In this document: one piece after another, positions 35,435 through 47,542 of the stretch
How the letters are laid out: every line of letters starts with the position of its first letter
How positions within the stretch are numbered: position 1 is the stretch's first letter
Position numbers and translations under genes: made by a program
The notes under the pieces: generated by a model
Seen by the model: the letters and a program-made list of their open reading frames with translations, nothing else
What the model was told of the DNA's origin: nothing
Database searches by the model: none
NCBI GenBank assembly: GCA_039111635.1
Contig: JBCAQO010000003.1
Location: 1,426,001-1,490,000 of the forward strand
Source of the DNA: Heterobasidion occidentale
Taxonomy: Eukaryota; Basidiomycota; Agaricomycetes; Russulales; Bondarzewiaceae
DNA: 64,000 bases
Reading direction: 5' to 3'

Positions 35435-37023
35435 ATGGCGTTGTGCCGGACCGGCGCCTACCGACGCCTGTTATCTACAGTCAGGTACATAAGAGCGTGC
35501 AGCACACGGCAGCACACGGCCAGAAATCATAATCTGTCTATCCCTTCCTTCACCACCTTCGTGCCGTTAGATGCAGTACTTGAGAGTGTTGAACGTCCCC
35601 CGTGTCGCGAGCGCGACTCGCTTCACGTCATGCAAGGCCTCGAAGCGGGGGCTCGCAACAGTCGCTTCGGTGGGGAAAGCAAAGGATTCTCTCATACGAC
35701 ATCTGTTCAACTAGTCTCACTTGTGATCTAGGACGACTCATTCAAAATCCCTCTCATTGACTTTAGCAAGTATCGCCAGGCAGGGTCCCTATCCGAAAAG
35801 CGCAATGTTGCAGATGAAATCGTCAAAGGGTTCACGGAAGTTGGATTCATTTACTTGCAGGGACACGGGATACCGAATGCAACTATCAAAAATGCATTCT
35901 CAAAGGTGCTAGATCTAAAATTTGATCTGTCTGGCTCAGGCTCACCCTGATTGTATAGAGTGCGGACTTTTTTCGACTCCCCACAGACGCGAAGGTGCGT
36001 TCGCATCCAATCTTCGTATTCGTCTTGATCTCATTACACTATGCATAATCTACAGTCACAACTTGCATGGGAGGACCCTCGCTCGAACCGTGGATATGTC
36101 TGCGTCGGCCGTGAGCGCACCACCCAATCCGCAGACCCTGTTGAGATTGCAAAGCTCCGCGCGACCGCGCCGGACTCTAAGGAGTCTATGGAAATTGGAC
36201 GCGACTGGGATACGACTTGGAAGAATCGATGGCCTCAAGAAAGTGCTGTTCCAGGATTCAAGCAAACAATACTCGAATTTTTTCAGGTAAGGCACCGCGC
36301 GGACCATATGCAACGCTTCTAACTTAGTACTGATGTATTTTGCACGCCTAGACTTGCCATGAATTCCACGTCCTCGTGATGCGCTCGATAGCCCTCGGTC
36401 TAGACCTTGAGGAGGCATACTTCGATAACAAGATAGATCAACAGTACCACAACCTACGTTTGCTCTCATATCCTCCCATCAAGACATCTCTGCTGCAAAA
36501 AGAGGGCCAGGCTCGTGCTGGCGCTCACTCTGGTATGTTCTGGTAAATTGGCAGGGCTGATATCTGGACGGCTCATGTTCTTACAGATTACGGATCTTTG
36601 ACGTTGTTATTCCAAGACTCGGTCGGCGGCCTGGAAGTCCAGAACCCGCACACCAAGCTCTTCCAGGCTGCCACCCCAATTGTACGCCTCCTAAAATCTT
36701 CACACAATCTCTGATTCTTACGATCCTCCAGGAAGGTGCTATTGTGATCAACGCCGGAGATCTTCTCGCGCGATGGAGCAACGATGTTCTTCGTTCCACT
36801 CTTCACCGCGTCGTCGCGCCTCCAGCCAAGAAAATCAGCGACACTGAGTCCATCACACCCGCTCGCCAATCCATTGCTTTCTTCTGCAACCCGAACGGCG
36901 ACTCACAGATTGAATGCTTGCCAAACTGCTACGGTATTGGGAGGTTGGGGAGGAGAGAAGAAGTACCCGACTGTGCGTACTGAGGATTATATCGTAGGCC
37001 GCCTGTCAGCGACATACAGCTGA
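35435..37023 (+). CDS. 2-oxoglutarate/Fe(II)-dependent oxygenase, isopenicillin-N-synthase-like family
   Basis: Exon 1 (35435-35575) is Arg-rich, without acidic residues at the start, and ends FVPLDA. After a long intron, exon 2 (35732-35905) continues DDSFKIPLIDFSKYR and FTEVGFIYLQGHGIP, the non-haem dioxygenase N-domain. Later exons carry WEDPRSNRGYV, the Fe-binding HSDYGSLTLLFQD, GLEVQNP, VINAGDLLARWSNDVLRSTLHRV with the distal His, and RQSIAFFCNPN with the 2-oxoglutarate Arg and Ser. Members hydroxylate or desaturate small molecules; the IPNS-like name reflects the fold and not penicillin synthesis. The C-terminal YPTVRTEDYIVGRL lies in another frame from about 36940 on, so one base seems wrong there. 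Depending on that the stop is at 36983 or 37023. A mitochondrial location is possible from the leader. Confidence 0.82.
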
Positions 37024-37332
37024 ACGGCCACGTCAAGCTTTTTTTCTGGGATTTCGCGAGGGCATTTTGCAGACTTATCAAATATACTGTTGTATCTGCT
37101 TGTCAATCAATGTGTTTTTGTGTGTGTTTTTGAGATGAGTTCATGTTTGAAGGACTCGTTGAAGGCCGGGTACGACACGTCCATGACCACTGTTGACACG
37201 TGCTCAGGAGCGTGATCAGACGCGTCTTGTTTACTAGGCGCGTTGTACGTGTTTACTTTCCACTTCCACCGCCGCCTCGAAGTTCGTGGCAGAAACACAT
37301 CCTTCGCTCAAGATTTCTCCTTCTTTCTCATA

Positions 37333-38254
37333 ATGAATGATCTTGCAGACGATGACTCTATCACACTCTCGCTTTCCAACCTTCCTCGTCTTACCCTCAA
37401 AGACATAGAGAACCCTGACGACTGCTGTCCAATCTGCCTCATCCCATATCGCACCATACTTGAGCGACTCGTGGAAGATGGAGAGAATAACTGCATGACA
37501 AAGATTGAGGGCTGCGGTCACGTTTTCTGCATCCAAGAGTAAGTGTTGACTTTTTTGTGGTAAATGCCACTGGTACGCGCTTCAACGCATAACGTACTTG
37601 CATTGATAGCTTGTCTGAATGGATACGTGGGCGAGTGCGTGTTTCAACCCCATTCAAGGATCAGAAGTCGCAGGACGCTCTGACCCATCGTCCTCATTCA
37701 TAGCACGGGACGTGTCCGACGTGCAGACATCCCTTTCTTCCCGACCTCCGGCCTGTAGACTCGGATGACGAGAGCTCCGACGGTGGTGAGTATGTGCCGA
37801 CAGAGTACGACGCCGACACGGACTACGGATCGTATGCGGAAGAAGGGCTGTCCGACAGTGATGACTTCGACGTCGAGACCATGGAGGTCGGCATGGACGT
37901 AGACGTTCAGAGTGCAGAGTGCGACGAGACTTGGAACGATGGAGACTCAGTTAATGACGGTGATGTTGAGGGTATACATGGTCAGTGCGGGCAGTCGAGC
38001 GACATAGAATGGTGGGATGAAGCTGATGAGGGAGAGGAGGGATGGGGGCTCACCGACGGGGAAAGCATGAGCGCGAGCGAGGGGGAGATCATGCCCTCCG
38101 ACCGTTTGTCAGGTTCGCTTTCCTTCTAATTACGCCCCTATCTTTGAAAATTCTCAACCAAAGTACAGAGGCGGAGGCAGAGTCGGAAATTCAAGTCAGA
38201 CTCAATTCTGAAGGAGAGTACGCGATTGAAGACGGAAGTGTAGCTAAACAGTAG
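37333..38254 (+). CDS. RING-finger protein, probable E3 ubiquitin ligase
   Basis: Exons 37333-37538, 37610-37634, 37704-38112 and 38169-38254 give 241 residues. The RING is assembled across three exons: CCPICLIPY, then an insert with IEGCGHVFC, then IQDLSEWIRG, then GTCPTCRHPF. The order Cys-X2-Cys, Cys-X-His, Cys and Cys-X2-Cys is complete. The 25-base second exon supplies the conserved tryptophan before the last cysteine pair. The C-terminal half is very acidic (SDDESSDGGEY, DYGSYAEEGLSDSDD) and disordered. Such proteins recruit an E2 enzyme to ubiquitinate targets. It converges on the tRNA-editing gene, with 210 bases between the stops. Confidence 0.8.
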
Positions 38255-38464
38255 GAGGTGTGGTACGGTTAACGGAGTCCTCTAAAGTGTTTGTACTTTC
38301 TTTGTTTTACATTACCCCCCACATTTGTATTGTATATCATTGCCATTGTGATTCTGTCTATTCAATCATGATTTCGCAGCGAGATATACAGAGCGAGCTT
38401 CCAACGTACACTTCAATCTAGGTAACAGGTATAACTTGTCCGTCGCGTTATCCGTCATACCAGT

Positions 38465-40153
38465 CTAGGGCACAGGCGAGGTCTGAGTCAAAGCTAATGC
38501 CGCTATCTTACCTTCCCGCTCTTCAAGCCACACGCCAACTGACTTGCCACTCCATCTGGCCCCCCTCCCGCCCCCTTTGAGGGTTTTGAACTGCTTCTTC
38601 AGCTCGTCTCCAATTTCTTTCACCCTCTTGTCTTCGCTCCCGATAAGCATCACTACCGTCGTCGAAGTGGACGTCTGTGAGGACGGGGAGGACGTGAGGA
38701 GAAGCGCGTAGCGGTGTGCCGCGGAGCCTGTGGCGGGAGGTAGATGTGCAACAAACGCGGACGCGATGGATTGTAGAAACGAGAGCGCGGACGAAGCATC
38801 GTCGGTTCGCCCGACATACTTTGTCCACTCGACGTCATCGTGGCCATTTCTCTGCCATTCCAGCATCTCGTCGGCCAGGCGTCTACCAAGCGCGTCACCA
38901 AGCTCGCGCTCGATGTCCTCAACCCGCTTCTCCCGCTTCTTGCTCTCGTCTAGAACGAGTGCGACGCGGTCCGGAGTTTCCACCGCGCCACATGAGAGCA
39001 GATTCGACGTGCGCGCCAACAGGAGCTGCGTTGTTCCAATGTAATTGAGCAGGCGCGGGCCCGAGAGGAAATAATGTCTTGCGGGCCCCGAGGACGACGA
39101 TGCGGGTGCGGGGAAGAGGAACAGTTGGAGTGACGACAGCGTAGGGAGGTGTGTGCCGCAGCACGGGTTTCTGTCGACCCCGTCAATCACGACGACGCGG
39201 TGTACACCCCCCGTGTAGTCCTTCGGGAGACCACGACCGAGCTCGCGCGCTGAGCCCGTACCGGCATCAGCCTCCCCGGAATCGATACCCTGTTGGCCAG
39301 CCCGGAGTTCTTCGACCTCTATGTGCACGCGCCGGCCCTCAAAAACGAAACGGTTGGCCGTATCCTGGACGAGCGCAGTCTCGATGGCGGTTAGAGGGCG
39401 AGGTAGGTCGACGTACGAAGGGGATGGATAGGTGGTGAGAGACCATGCCAGGGTAGGGAGCGACAAACGAGTTTCGATGACAGCGGAGAGTAGGTGCTGA
39501 GCAGTATGCATGCTCATCTGACGGAAGACATGAGTCGGCATTACGGTGCTCTAGGTTTTGAAGAGACTAACGTGGTCGAGTCGCCTCTTTAAGCCTTCAT
39601 CTCCCAAAGTCAATTCTACCTTGCGTCCGACCCCAAGATGCGCAGGAACATCGTTGACGCCCTCCTTCACCTTGAGGTAGTGGACCGCGACGCCGCCGTG
39701 TCTTTTGACAAACGCCACGTCCCAGATGTCACCGTTCTCAGCTGTCAGAAGCCCGACGTCATGTGGCTGTCCCCCACCTTCCGGGAACAAGACAGTATCA
39801 TGCGTGATCACTTGCAGGATTGGTTCTGACGGTGCAGGCGGCGCAGACGCTTTGGCCTGCTTCGTGTGACACTTCTTCCCACTGTTGCCGACTGGGAGGG
39901 AGGCGTGGGTTTGACGAAGGCGGTGGATATGATAGTGGTGCTGAGACTGCGAAGGAGAGGGTCGCCTGGAGAAGATGATGAGACTCACAGTGACGGCGAT
40001 GGATGCGAAGCTGGAAAGCTACGGACGTTGGCAGGAGAGTAGGCCTACGGGGATCGTCACTGCGGGATCGGAGGGTATCTGAAGGGTGGGTGAAATGATC
40101 CGGTGGTAGTCTGGAGGGGTTGTTGGAGGTAGAATGAGGGCTGCTGCGGCCAT
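38465..40153 (-). CDS. AlaX-type alanyl-tRNA editing protein (AARSD1-like), with one frame defect
   Basis: Exons 40027-40153, 39572-39965 and 38465-39517 sum to 1574 bases, one short of a whole number of codons. The start MAAAALILPPTTPPDYHR leads to LLSCQRDPLLRSL, then HDTVLFPEGGGQPHDVG, KEGVNDVPAHLGVGRKV, and the editing-site motif MHTAQHLLSAV (HxxxH). The distal zinc ligands sit in DRNPCCGTHLPTLSSLQL, and LLNYIGTTQLLL ends the domain. AlaX proteins hydrolyse Ser-tRNA-Ala and Gly-tRNA-Ala in trans, guarding translation. One base appears to be missing at about 39880, within GTGGGAAGAAG on this strand. The C-terminal 150 residues form a helical extension seen in fungal and animal members. Confidence 0.85.
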
Positions 40154-40155
40154 CT

Positions 40156-40665
40156 TCAAGGCTCGAATCCTAGTACTTCAGTGCTTACCGCAAGGATCTT
40201 GTGCAGTGCGTCGTTGTCAACGACAGAACGAGTGGAAATGCGTGTCGACTCCAGGGTATCTCTGATCTGTCTGCCGGTTGTGGAAATCGATGCACACAGA
40301 AAATCCATTGTTTTACATTCTCCGCCCCAAGCCGACGAGTGCCGCGCTATCCCGCCAAATCTCAGCTGTGAATATGTGAAGACCGATAACGGTCGGACAC
40401 AGAGGCCGAAAATATGCCGACCGTCAAGTACTCCTTGATATCTGTTCCAGACAATTTTGCAGTCAAACAATGCCAGCGATGTGGACCAGTGCTTGATTCC
40501 GCCTTCATCTGAGAGATCGTTCTGAATTTGTCGCAACGACTGAATTCGAGATCGAGCGCATTGTGTAAGGTCTCCTTCTCGTTCCATTCCAACCTTCGAC
40601 CACCTCTGTCTATTTTCCGAAGTAGGATTCAAGCCTCGAATTTCAAGCCTCGAATGCATGTTCAA
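40156..40665 (-). CDS. Possible small protein or upstream exon, 169 codons
   Basis: An open frame of 169 codons ends three bases before the AlaX start codon on the same strand. Its residues (for example SLRQIQNDLSDEGGIKHWSTS and GRQIRDTLESTRISTR) look protein-like but match nothing I know. A GTAAGC donor near its 3' end and an AG just before the AlaX ATG would join the two in phase through a 35-base intron, which is short. It may be a separate small gene, an N-terminal extension of AlaX, or an accident. No start context decides. Confidence 0.3.
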   Translation of the reverse strand: MNMHSRLEIRGLNPTSENRQRWSKVGMEREGDLTQCARSRIQSLRQIQNDLSDEGGIKHWSTSLALFDCKIVWNRYQGVLDGRHIFGLCVRPLSVFTYSQLRFGGIARHSSAWGGECKTMDFLCASISTTGRQIRDTLESTRISTRSVVDNDALHKILAVSTEVLGFEP

Positions 40666-40923
40666 CGTTCAACGTGACCGTCTTCAATGTTACTCCGGCC
40701 GGTGGCGAGGGCTCAGACAGAGATAAGTATGTTCCGCTCATGGCGACCTATGGCGACCTCTTCAAACCTTTTACCCAGCCAATCCCTCTTCATCAAAAAT
40801 GCACTTTTCACACTCGGTCCGAGCCCCGTCCCCACTCTTCCCCGCACAAGTACCCCACCCCTTCCGGCAGTTCCTGGCTTCTCTATCCGGGGTACCTCGG
40901 GGAAACCTTTGCCTTGACCAGCG

Positions 40924-40930
40924 TATATAA
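40924..40930 (+). promoter_or_regulatory. TATA-like box upstream of the MFS transporter gene
   Basis: TATATAA lies about 175 bases before the start codon at 41104. This leaves room for a leader of about 140 bases. It is the best TATA match in the interval 40666-41103, where I see no other gene. Confidence 0.4.
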
Positions 40931-41103
40931 AGCTATTACGCTCAGCTGTGTGTCCCCTGGGTATTCTCTTCGGACTCAAAGCTGAAGCACCCTCGTCTAT
41001 CGCGGCCTTCCCAGTAGACATCTGCGTCGTCGTCGCGCCTCCTTGCTCTTCACTGCTCGATCACGACCCAACGCGACGCGGCCTCTCATCTTGAACGAAC
41101 GTA

Positions 41104-43034
41104 ATGTCTAGGCCGACAGAATCCATCGACAAGCCATCTGGAGTAGGCGAGGAACGGAGGGAGCAGGCATCGCTTCCCTTGGACGTCGACGCTGAGTTCG
41201 GAGGAACCGAGGCGAGGAAAAAACTCGAGAAGAAGTTGCTGAGGAAGCTCGATTTACGAATGTCTATCTTGATCGTCATCTACATCTTGAACTATGTGCG
41301 CGCTCCCTTCACTCTTGCATGTTGCAATTATCGCTGACGTATCCGACTGCAGATCGACAGGAATAATGCCTCGTCCGTAATTCCACCCCGATCCCTCATA
41401 TTATCTTGAACTTTTCTTGACAGTGCTGCACGTCTGCGGGGTTTCGAGACTGATCTCAAATTGAAGGGCGAAGAATTCAATACACTCTTGAGTATCCTTA
41501 CGTTGGCTATATTCTAATGCAGATCCCATCGTACGTTCAGTTCATTATACACCCGAACACTTGAAATGCTCACCCATCTGCTTCGAAGTAATATGTTTCT
41601 GAACTACATCGGGAGGCCGTCATTATACCTACCTGTCTGCATGATGATCTGGGGCACTATATCGATCCTCACCGGTCAGCACACCATCACTGGCCATACT
41701 ATTTATACTCATGGTTTTGAATACACAACTAGGCATCACTACCAGTTTTATTGGTGCACTGCTCACTCGCTTCTTCCTCGGCTTCGTTGAAGCCGCGTTT
41801 TTCCCTGGCTCCCTCTTCCTGCTTTCGAAGTGGTACAAGCGGTCAGAGCTCGGACTCCGCACAGCGCTGTTATCTTGCGGTAGCTTGATCAGCAACGCGT
41901 TCGGCACTCTCATTGCCTCTGGTATTCTCAATGGCATGGAGGGCAAGCTCGGCAGAGCTGCCTGGAGGTTTGTTCACCTGTTCTATATGTTCCATGCGTT
42001 TGTGACATCTTGTTGTGGTACTTTCTCATGTCCAGGTGGCTTTTCTACATCGAAGGTTCACTCACCGTCCTCGTCGCTATCATCGCGATCTTTGTTCTAC
42101 CCGACTTCCCCGACTCTTCGCACTTTCTTTCGGAGCAAGAAACCCGCCTTGCCATCTTGCGCATGGAGGAAGACATTGGTGTAGCAGATGCCGAGGGTTC
42201 AGGGAAAAAGTCTCAAACGGCCGGACTCGTCCTCGCACTGACGGACTGGAAGGTGTATTGGCTCGCTATCGCACTGACGAGCATGGTCATCTCGATCTCG
42301 TTCAACGCCTTTTTCCCGACGTTGACCGCAACGCTGGGATACGACTCCACGATCACGCTGCTGCTGTGCGCGCCGCCGTGGGCGTTTGCGACAATCGTCG
42401 CGTTCGCGGTGAACCGGTGAGCATGGGTTACAGTCTAATTATTTATGACGTCGTGAATGTCAGGTATGCTGACGGTTGGCTCGCTTCGCAGACACTCGGA
42501 CAAAGTTGGTGAACGGTTCTTCCATATTGCCGTCCCACTCTTCGTTGGTATCATCGGCTTCATCATCGCCGTGTCCACGATGAACACTGCGGCCCGCTAC
42601 ATCTCTCTGTACGTCCCCTCTCGCAAATCTCATTCTCACTGCTGCGGATCTCCAGAGGCCGGCATGCACCCTGCTTGAAGCATGTATGCTTACGCCACGC
42701 TCCTCCCAGATTCCTCATGGCCCAGTCATACGCGGGCTTCATCTGCTTCCTCGCATGGGTGTCGAACACCATCGCGCGGCCGCCTGCGAAGCGGGCCGTC
42801 GCACTCGCGTTCATCAACGCGTTCTCGCAGCTGGGCAACATCGCGGGCTCGTACGTGTGGCCCAAGATGTGGGGGCCGTCCTACGCGCACTCGTACGCGA
42901 TCTGCATCTCGACGAACGGGCTCTGCATCGTGATGTGCTTCGTGTTTCGCCAGGCGCTCGCGCGCAAGAACGCCGAGCTCGCCCAGGCGGAGGAGGCGGA
43001 GGGCAGGAAAAAAGGGTTCCGGTATCTGCTGTGA
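41104..43034 (+). CDS. Major facilitator transporter, anion:cation symporter (allantoate-permease-like) family, with one frame defect
   Basis: The protein starts with an acidic cytoplasmic tail and KKLEKKLLRKLDLRMSILIVIYILNYIDRNNAS, the family hallmark of the first helix. Then come MFLNYIGRPSLYLPVCMMIWG, TGITTSFIGALLTRFFLGFVEAAFFPGSLFLLSKWYKR with the signature loop, RWLFYIEGSLTVLVAIIAIFVLPDFP, and the second bundle with RHSDKVGERFFHIAVPLFVG. The last helices include GNIAGSYVWPKMWG before a basic tail. About twelve helices can be counted. Fungal members carry allantoate, nicotinate, vitamins or other organic anions; the substrate is not deducible. Seven or eight introns are canonical. One T appears missing at about 41499, before the helix VGYILMQIPS. 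Confidence 0.85.
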
Positions 43035-44303
43035 TCGCGCAATTGGGAATTGCTTGCTGTGCCAGTGCACGGTTCTAGTGACCGGCGGATCTTGCTTGCG
43101 TTCACCTGCGGAAGATGCGGCGAGAGTGGTGCGATTGTTTATGTCGCAAATGGTGCAGTTGAGGAGAGTTGAGGTGGAGGGAATAACAAGTCTGTATACC
43201 AGGATATACAAGTGCAAATGTAAGATCGCTTGCTTCGCCAAGTGTAGGGCAACCATCATGATGCGTAAACTAAACTGAGAATTTGAAGTATGTCGTCACG
43301 CAGAGCACGCATGAAAAAAACAGATCGACAACAGTCATAGACGCTTTCTGTTAGTTCCTCACAGTGCTGTACTTAGTTATGGCGATCCTACAGGAGTGAG
43401 ACCAGCGATGTCATGACAGGTTTCGACAGGTTTCGACTGGCCGGCCTGAAATCTCAAATGAAGTTGTCGGAGTAGATCAGATGGGTACGTAAGGTGTGCC
43501 AAGCCATGATCGAGCGCCTGGGCGGCGGAACCGATGCTTCTTGCCGCGTTTGCAACACTTTCTGAGTTCTAGTGAATTCATCGATGCATCCCCCACACTC
43601 CACGAGCTCGTCATGAAGCGGCCGACGTATGCTGGTGCAAGAACAGGTTTCCTCGAATTCTCGACATAACTCTGTAACATGGAGGACGGGCATTGGGAAC
43701 GCCAGCTCTGGTGTTGCCTGAATGTTATGACTCGTGATTGGGACCTGAAATTTTTCAGCGGAGACTGACACGGGCAGCGTCAGGGCATAACGCGCACAGC
43801 TTAATCTGGATCTTTGCAGCCGCCTTTTTCAGTCGCGAGTGGTTGGAAGGAAGAGCGGTTCGCGCGGTCGGGGGGAAGGCGAGCAGCGGGAGGCCGCGGG
43901 TCGGAATGACGACGCGGTAACGACGATGGGGATTTGGGCCATGCGGAGAATACAGGCGCGTTTAAACTGGATCGGATTGTTTCAAGCGAGTTGAGGCTCC
44001 ACAAACGGTGGGCTGGACGGACAAATGTGGGCGGGTGTATTTGTCTGAGAGGCGAACTAGTAGGGGGATGGTGGACGGGCTGGCTGAGTTTCGGGGAAGA
44101 TGGCCGGCTCGGCATGCCTCGTTCGCGTGGTTTTGGACGAGCAGTGCGGTCGCCCATCACGGACATGACTGCCCGGCACAAGACACAACTTAAAAACACC
44201 ATGTTGACATATCCTCCGCCGTGTTATCTTTTCCTCTTCCTCCTCCTCCTCCCTCCTCCTCCTCCCGTCCCGTCCGGCACTCAGTGTCCCCCCTTCAGTC
44301 AGT
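43035..44303. other. Intergenic, about 1.3 kb, with a CT-rich promoter tract
   Basis: The left part is the end of the transporter transcript. The right part is the promoter of the first chitin deacetylase. A strongly pyrimidine-biased tract with CTC repeats runs from about 44225 to 44276, ending 28 bases before the start codon. Open frames (the longest 105 codons, minus strand, 43454-43771) have no family character. Confidence 0.45.
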
Positions 44304-45985
44304 ATGAAATATTCTCGGGCCTCGGCTCTCTTCCTCTCCTTTTCTTCCTTCTCAGCTGTATACGCACACCACGGTCGCTCCCTCGACGCACACTCCCATC
44401 AATCCCGCGCAGTTCTTCCTGACTCTTGGGCACACGACACAGACCACCCTATTCATGCTCTCTTTCGCCGTGACATTCCCACCGATGGAGCAACTTATCC
44501 CGATGTAGGCTCTGCCAGTGAGTAGAGTTTTCATTGCCATTGTCTCCCAAGACACTCACGCTCCGCGGTAAACGCGTAGCTTGGTCCGCCGCTTACCCTG
44601 AAGGCACTCCCGACTCAAGCAAGATGCCCCAGGCGTGGAAGGACGCCCTCAACGCTGCCGTCCAGGCCGGCAAGATCCCTGACATCCCCCCTACTACCGT
44701 CCCTGCTGGTCAGAACCCAGTCTATGCCAACGGCCTCGATCCCATGAGCCCCCAGGTCTGCTCTTCAACCTACAAGTGCAGGATCCCCACCGACGTTTGG
44801 GATGCTCCCGACGGTGTCGTTGGAATTAGCTTCGACGACGGCCCGCTTCCCGTGAGTTTTAAAATCCGTGTTCGACGGGCTGGGTTTCGGTTTCGCGCTT
44901 GACATCGCGATTTCGAATTCGTTTTTTTCTTGTTGCTAACCAAGTTTATTTCTTTGCTGCTTTTCCCATAGCCGTCAGATGGCCTTTTCGATTTCCTCAA
45001 ACAAAATGACGTCCACGCTACCCACTTCTTCATCGGTGTCAATATCCTTGACAACTGGAGACAGTTCCTCCGCGCCATCTACGACATTGAGGATGATATT
45101 GCCGTGCACACCTGGACGCACCCCTACATGACTTCCTTGTCTAACGAGGATGTCGTCGCGCAGTTGGCCTGGACGATGCAGATCATCCACGACTCGACCG
45201 GTGGCCGCGTCCCGCGCTTCTGGCGTCCTCCCTACGGTGACAGCGACACCCGTGTGTCCGCCATTGCCAAGGAGGTGCTGGGTATGATCACCGTCATCTG
45301 GAACCAGGAGTGCGTAGTTTTCCTTTGTTCAGCCGTGCCGGTCTCATTGGATGTCGCGTAAATAGCTCTGAGGATTGGAGCATGGAGGCCGGCGGCACTA
45401 CCCTGCAGAAGATCCACGATCAGATGACCGGGTGGTACGGAGGTAGGCACTTGAATCTGCACTGTTGCCGCCTGTTTGTGATTGATTCGCTTGTACAGGC
45501 GCCAAGACTCCGGGCCTCGTCATTCTTGAGCACGAACTCACCAACGACACCGTCAAGGCATTCATCGACGGCTTCTGGATGGCCAAGTCGAACAACTGGC
45601 AGATTGAGTCCATCGCACGCATGGACGGTACCAACCACCCTTACCAAAACGCGGATGGCCCTGTGGGTGCCGTGACCGCATCGAGCGTCGTCGCTGCCGA
45701 TAATGTCCAGAACAACAACAACGCGGCGAGCGGTTCCTCGGCGGCCCCTTCATCTTCTGCAGCGCCAGCGCCAGCTCCACTCCGTCGAGCACCGCCTCCA
45801 GCTCATCGAAGTCGGCCTCGAGCAGTGCCAAGCCGTCGACATCATCGGCCACGACCAACAGCACTAGCAACTCTACGACCGGCAGCAGTGACCAGACGCA
45901 CGTGAGCCCTGCGGTGGCGACTGGCCCGTCCATCGCGCTTGCGTTTTCGACTATCCTGTTCAGCCTCGTCTTATCGGCGTGGTAG
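44304..45985 (+). CDS. Chitin deacetylase 1 of a tandem pair, GPI-anchored; one frame defect near the C-terminus
   Basis: Exons 44304-44517, 44580-44851, 44972-45309, 45366-45442 and 45499-45985 encode about 462 residues if one base is restored at about 45760. A signal peptide (ASALFLSFSSFSAVYA) leads to the NodB deacetylase domain: VVGISFDDGPLP with catalytic and metal Asp, AVHTWTHPYM with the two metal His, FWRPPYGDSD, and VILEHEL. These enzymes remove acetyl groups from chitin in the wall to give chitosan. After the frame correction the tail is Ser/Thr-rich and ends with a hydrophobic segment (SIALAFSTILFSLVLSAW) typical of a GPI signal. Without it the tail is an Arg-rich nonsense stretch stopping at 45905. 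The second copy lies 1.56 kb downstream with the same exon plan. Confidence 0.9.
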
Positions 45986-47542
45986 ACCGTGCATAGCCGT
46001 CTTCCAGATCGCGCGAGCGATCTGGGGTTGGTTATGTGTTCAATATTGTGTAACCAGTGGCACGACGTGACAAGGTTTTGACGAGGCGTAACGGTATAAC
46101 ACGTATAATTTTTTCACTGTATCTGTTCGACATTTTTGGAACCGTGGCGCACACTCGATCGAACAACTATATCCCCACGTTTCCTAGCATTCCACTCGCA
46201 TACCTTGTTTTGGCCCGACCGCCCCACCCGACGCGCTCGTTTGTTTATTTATTTATTTATTAGTCTCGAGGGTCTCTTTTATCGGTGGGTAAAAGATGGA
46301 CGCTGCTGTCTGGCTTTTCCCTCTGCGACGGGCATGGTGGTGATTGGGTCCGTTTTGTTTCGTTTCTCGGCCATAACATGTGCCGTTCTACACGTTCACT
46401 ACCTAGCAGCCTACCACTTATAAAATGCGCTCGCGACGGTCATCGCTCATCAATGGCATCACCATTTATCACGTCTTTTATTTGGGGCGCTCTAGGAGCA
46501 GTGCGGAAAGCGCATGTCGGACAATATCGAGGACATGATCAGTGAATTGCATCGCGGGGCGCCACTGACGCGTAACCGCTAAGAATAGCAAAAGGCGTGC
46601 GCGTGGGCGATAGCGCGTCGAAGACTTACCTCCTTGAACGCATACCTAATCTGCTTTAGGACCCTGGAATGCTCGCCAGCGTCACCTCTTCCCTCGTGAC
46701 CAATTCTGGTAAGTATTGCGACAAGTACAAACGTATGCGGGGTGTGTCCATGACCACGAGTCCGAGACACGATCGGACATACGGCTACGGCGCTGGAGTG
46801 GGAACGTCGAGATGTCTCTTAGATGCAGAAGGCGAGCTAATGTCGAACAAGAATCACTGGTGGGTGACGCACTCCCCGAGTCGCCCTCGCGGTCGTGAAG
46901 ATTGCTGATCCACATGTTTCGCTCTGTAGGCTCACGGCCCCGGCGAGCGCTCTTGAGACGCGGGATGCTGAAACACTGCCTTGATGGGGCGCTCATCGTT
47001 GGGTGCCGACATGCCGCGGTGCGAGGTACCGCTGTGCCAGCCCCATTGACGTTTGCATGCACGTTTGCAACTCAATGGTGTCAATGTCTGCCACGCTGGC
47101 GCCCCTTGAGTCCTCGGAGGCCAGCCTCCCCCAGCGTCTTCCGTTCCAACGGAAAAGTCCTGGCACTAGCCCTCAATGGCCTCAGCTCAGGTTGACGTGT
47201 GGAGAACGGTGATCGCCTCACTGGATTGGGCGGGATGGTCCGTGCGCGGGAGCGACGCGAACAGTGGAAGGCTACTGGACACTGTTCTGCGGACGGCGCA
47301 GGGAAGTTGGAAATTGGGGGAAGCGGAAACGTGATTCGGCGCGTTTCCTTGCTCTGAACGGCGCAGACGCCCGCCCCTCAATGCCCTCGATCAAACGGCG
47401 TTGCGAGACCGCTGAATACATATCGGCACCTGCTCCCTTTTATCCGAGCGTGCTCTCTAACCACATATATATTAACTGCCCATCTTATGTCTTTCTTCCC
47501 CCTCCTCCTCCTCCGCGCTAATTCTCCCTTTCGACGCGCGCC
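45986..47542. other. Spacer between the two chitin deacetylase genes
   Basis: About 1.56 kb without a supported gene. A (TTTA) run is at about 46242-46262. A TATA-like ACATATATATTA (about 47464-47474) lies some 70 bases before the second deacetylase start, followed by a CT-rich patch at about 47495-47515. Minus-strand frames up to 126 codons exist but look like chance. The spacer should hold the 3' end of copy 1 and the promoter of copy 2. Confidence 0.45.
47464..47474 (+). promoter_or_regulatory. TATA-like element of chitin deacetylase 2
   Basis: An alternating AT stretch (ATATATATTA core) about 70-80 bases upstream of the start codon at 47543. Its position suits a core promoter; function is inferred. 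Confidence 0.4.

Noticed and set aside
24428..37023. O-methyltransferase, SDR and oxygenase considered as a secondary-metabolite cluster
   Set aside because: They are separated by housekeeping-type genes, lie on mixed strands, and no core synthase is present.
40155..40175. GGCTCGAATCC, close to a tRNA B box
   Set aside because: No acceptor stem or cloverleaf can be formed around it, and no T-run terminator follows at a suitable distance.
43454..43771. 105-codon frame on the minus strand
   Set aside because: No family character, no splice partners and no promoter features; likely chance in an intergenic region.
46242..46262. TTTA repeat considered as the poly-A end of a retroelement
   Set aside because: No coding remnants or target-site duplication around it; a simple repeat is enough.
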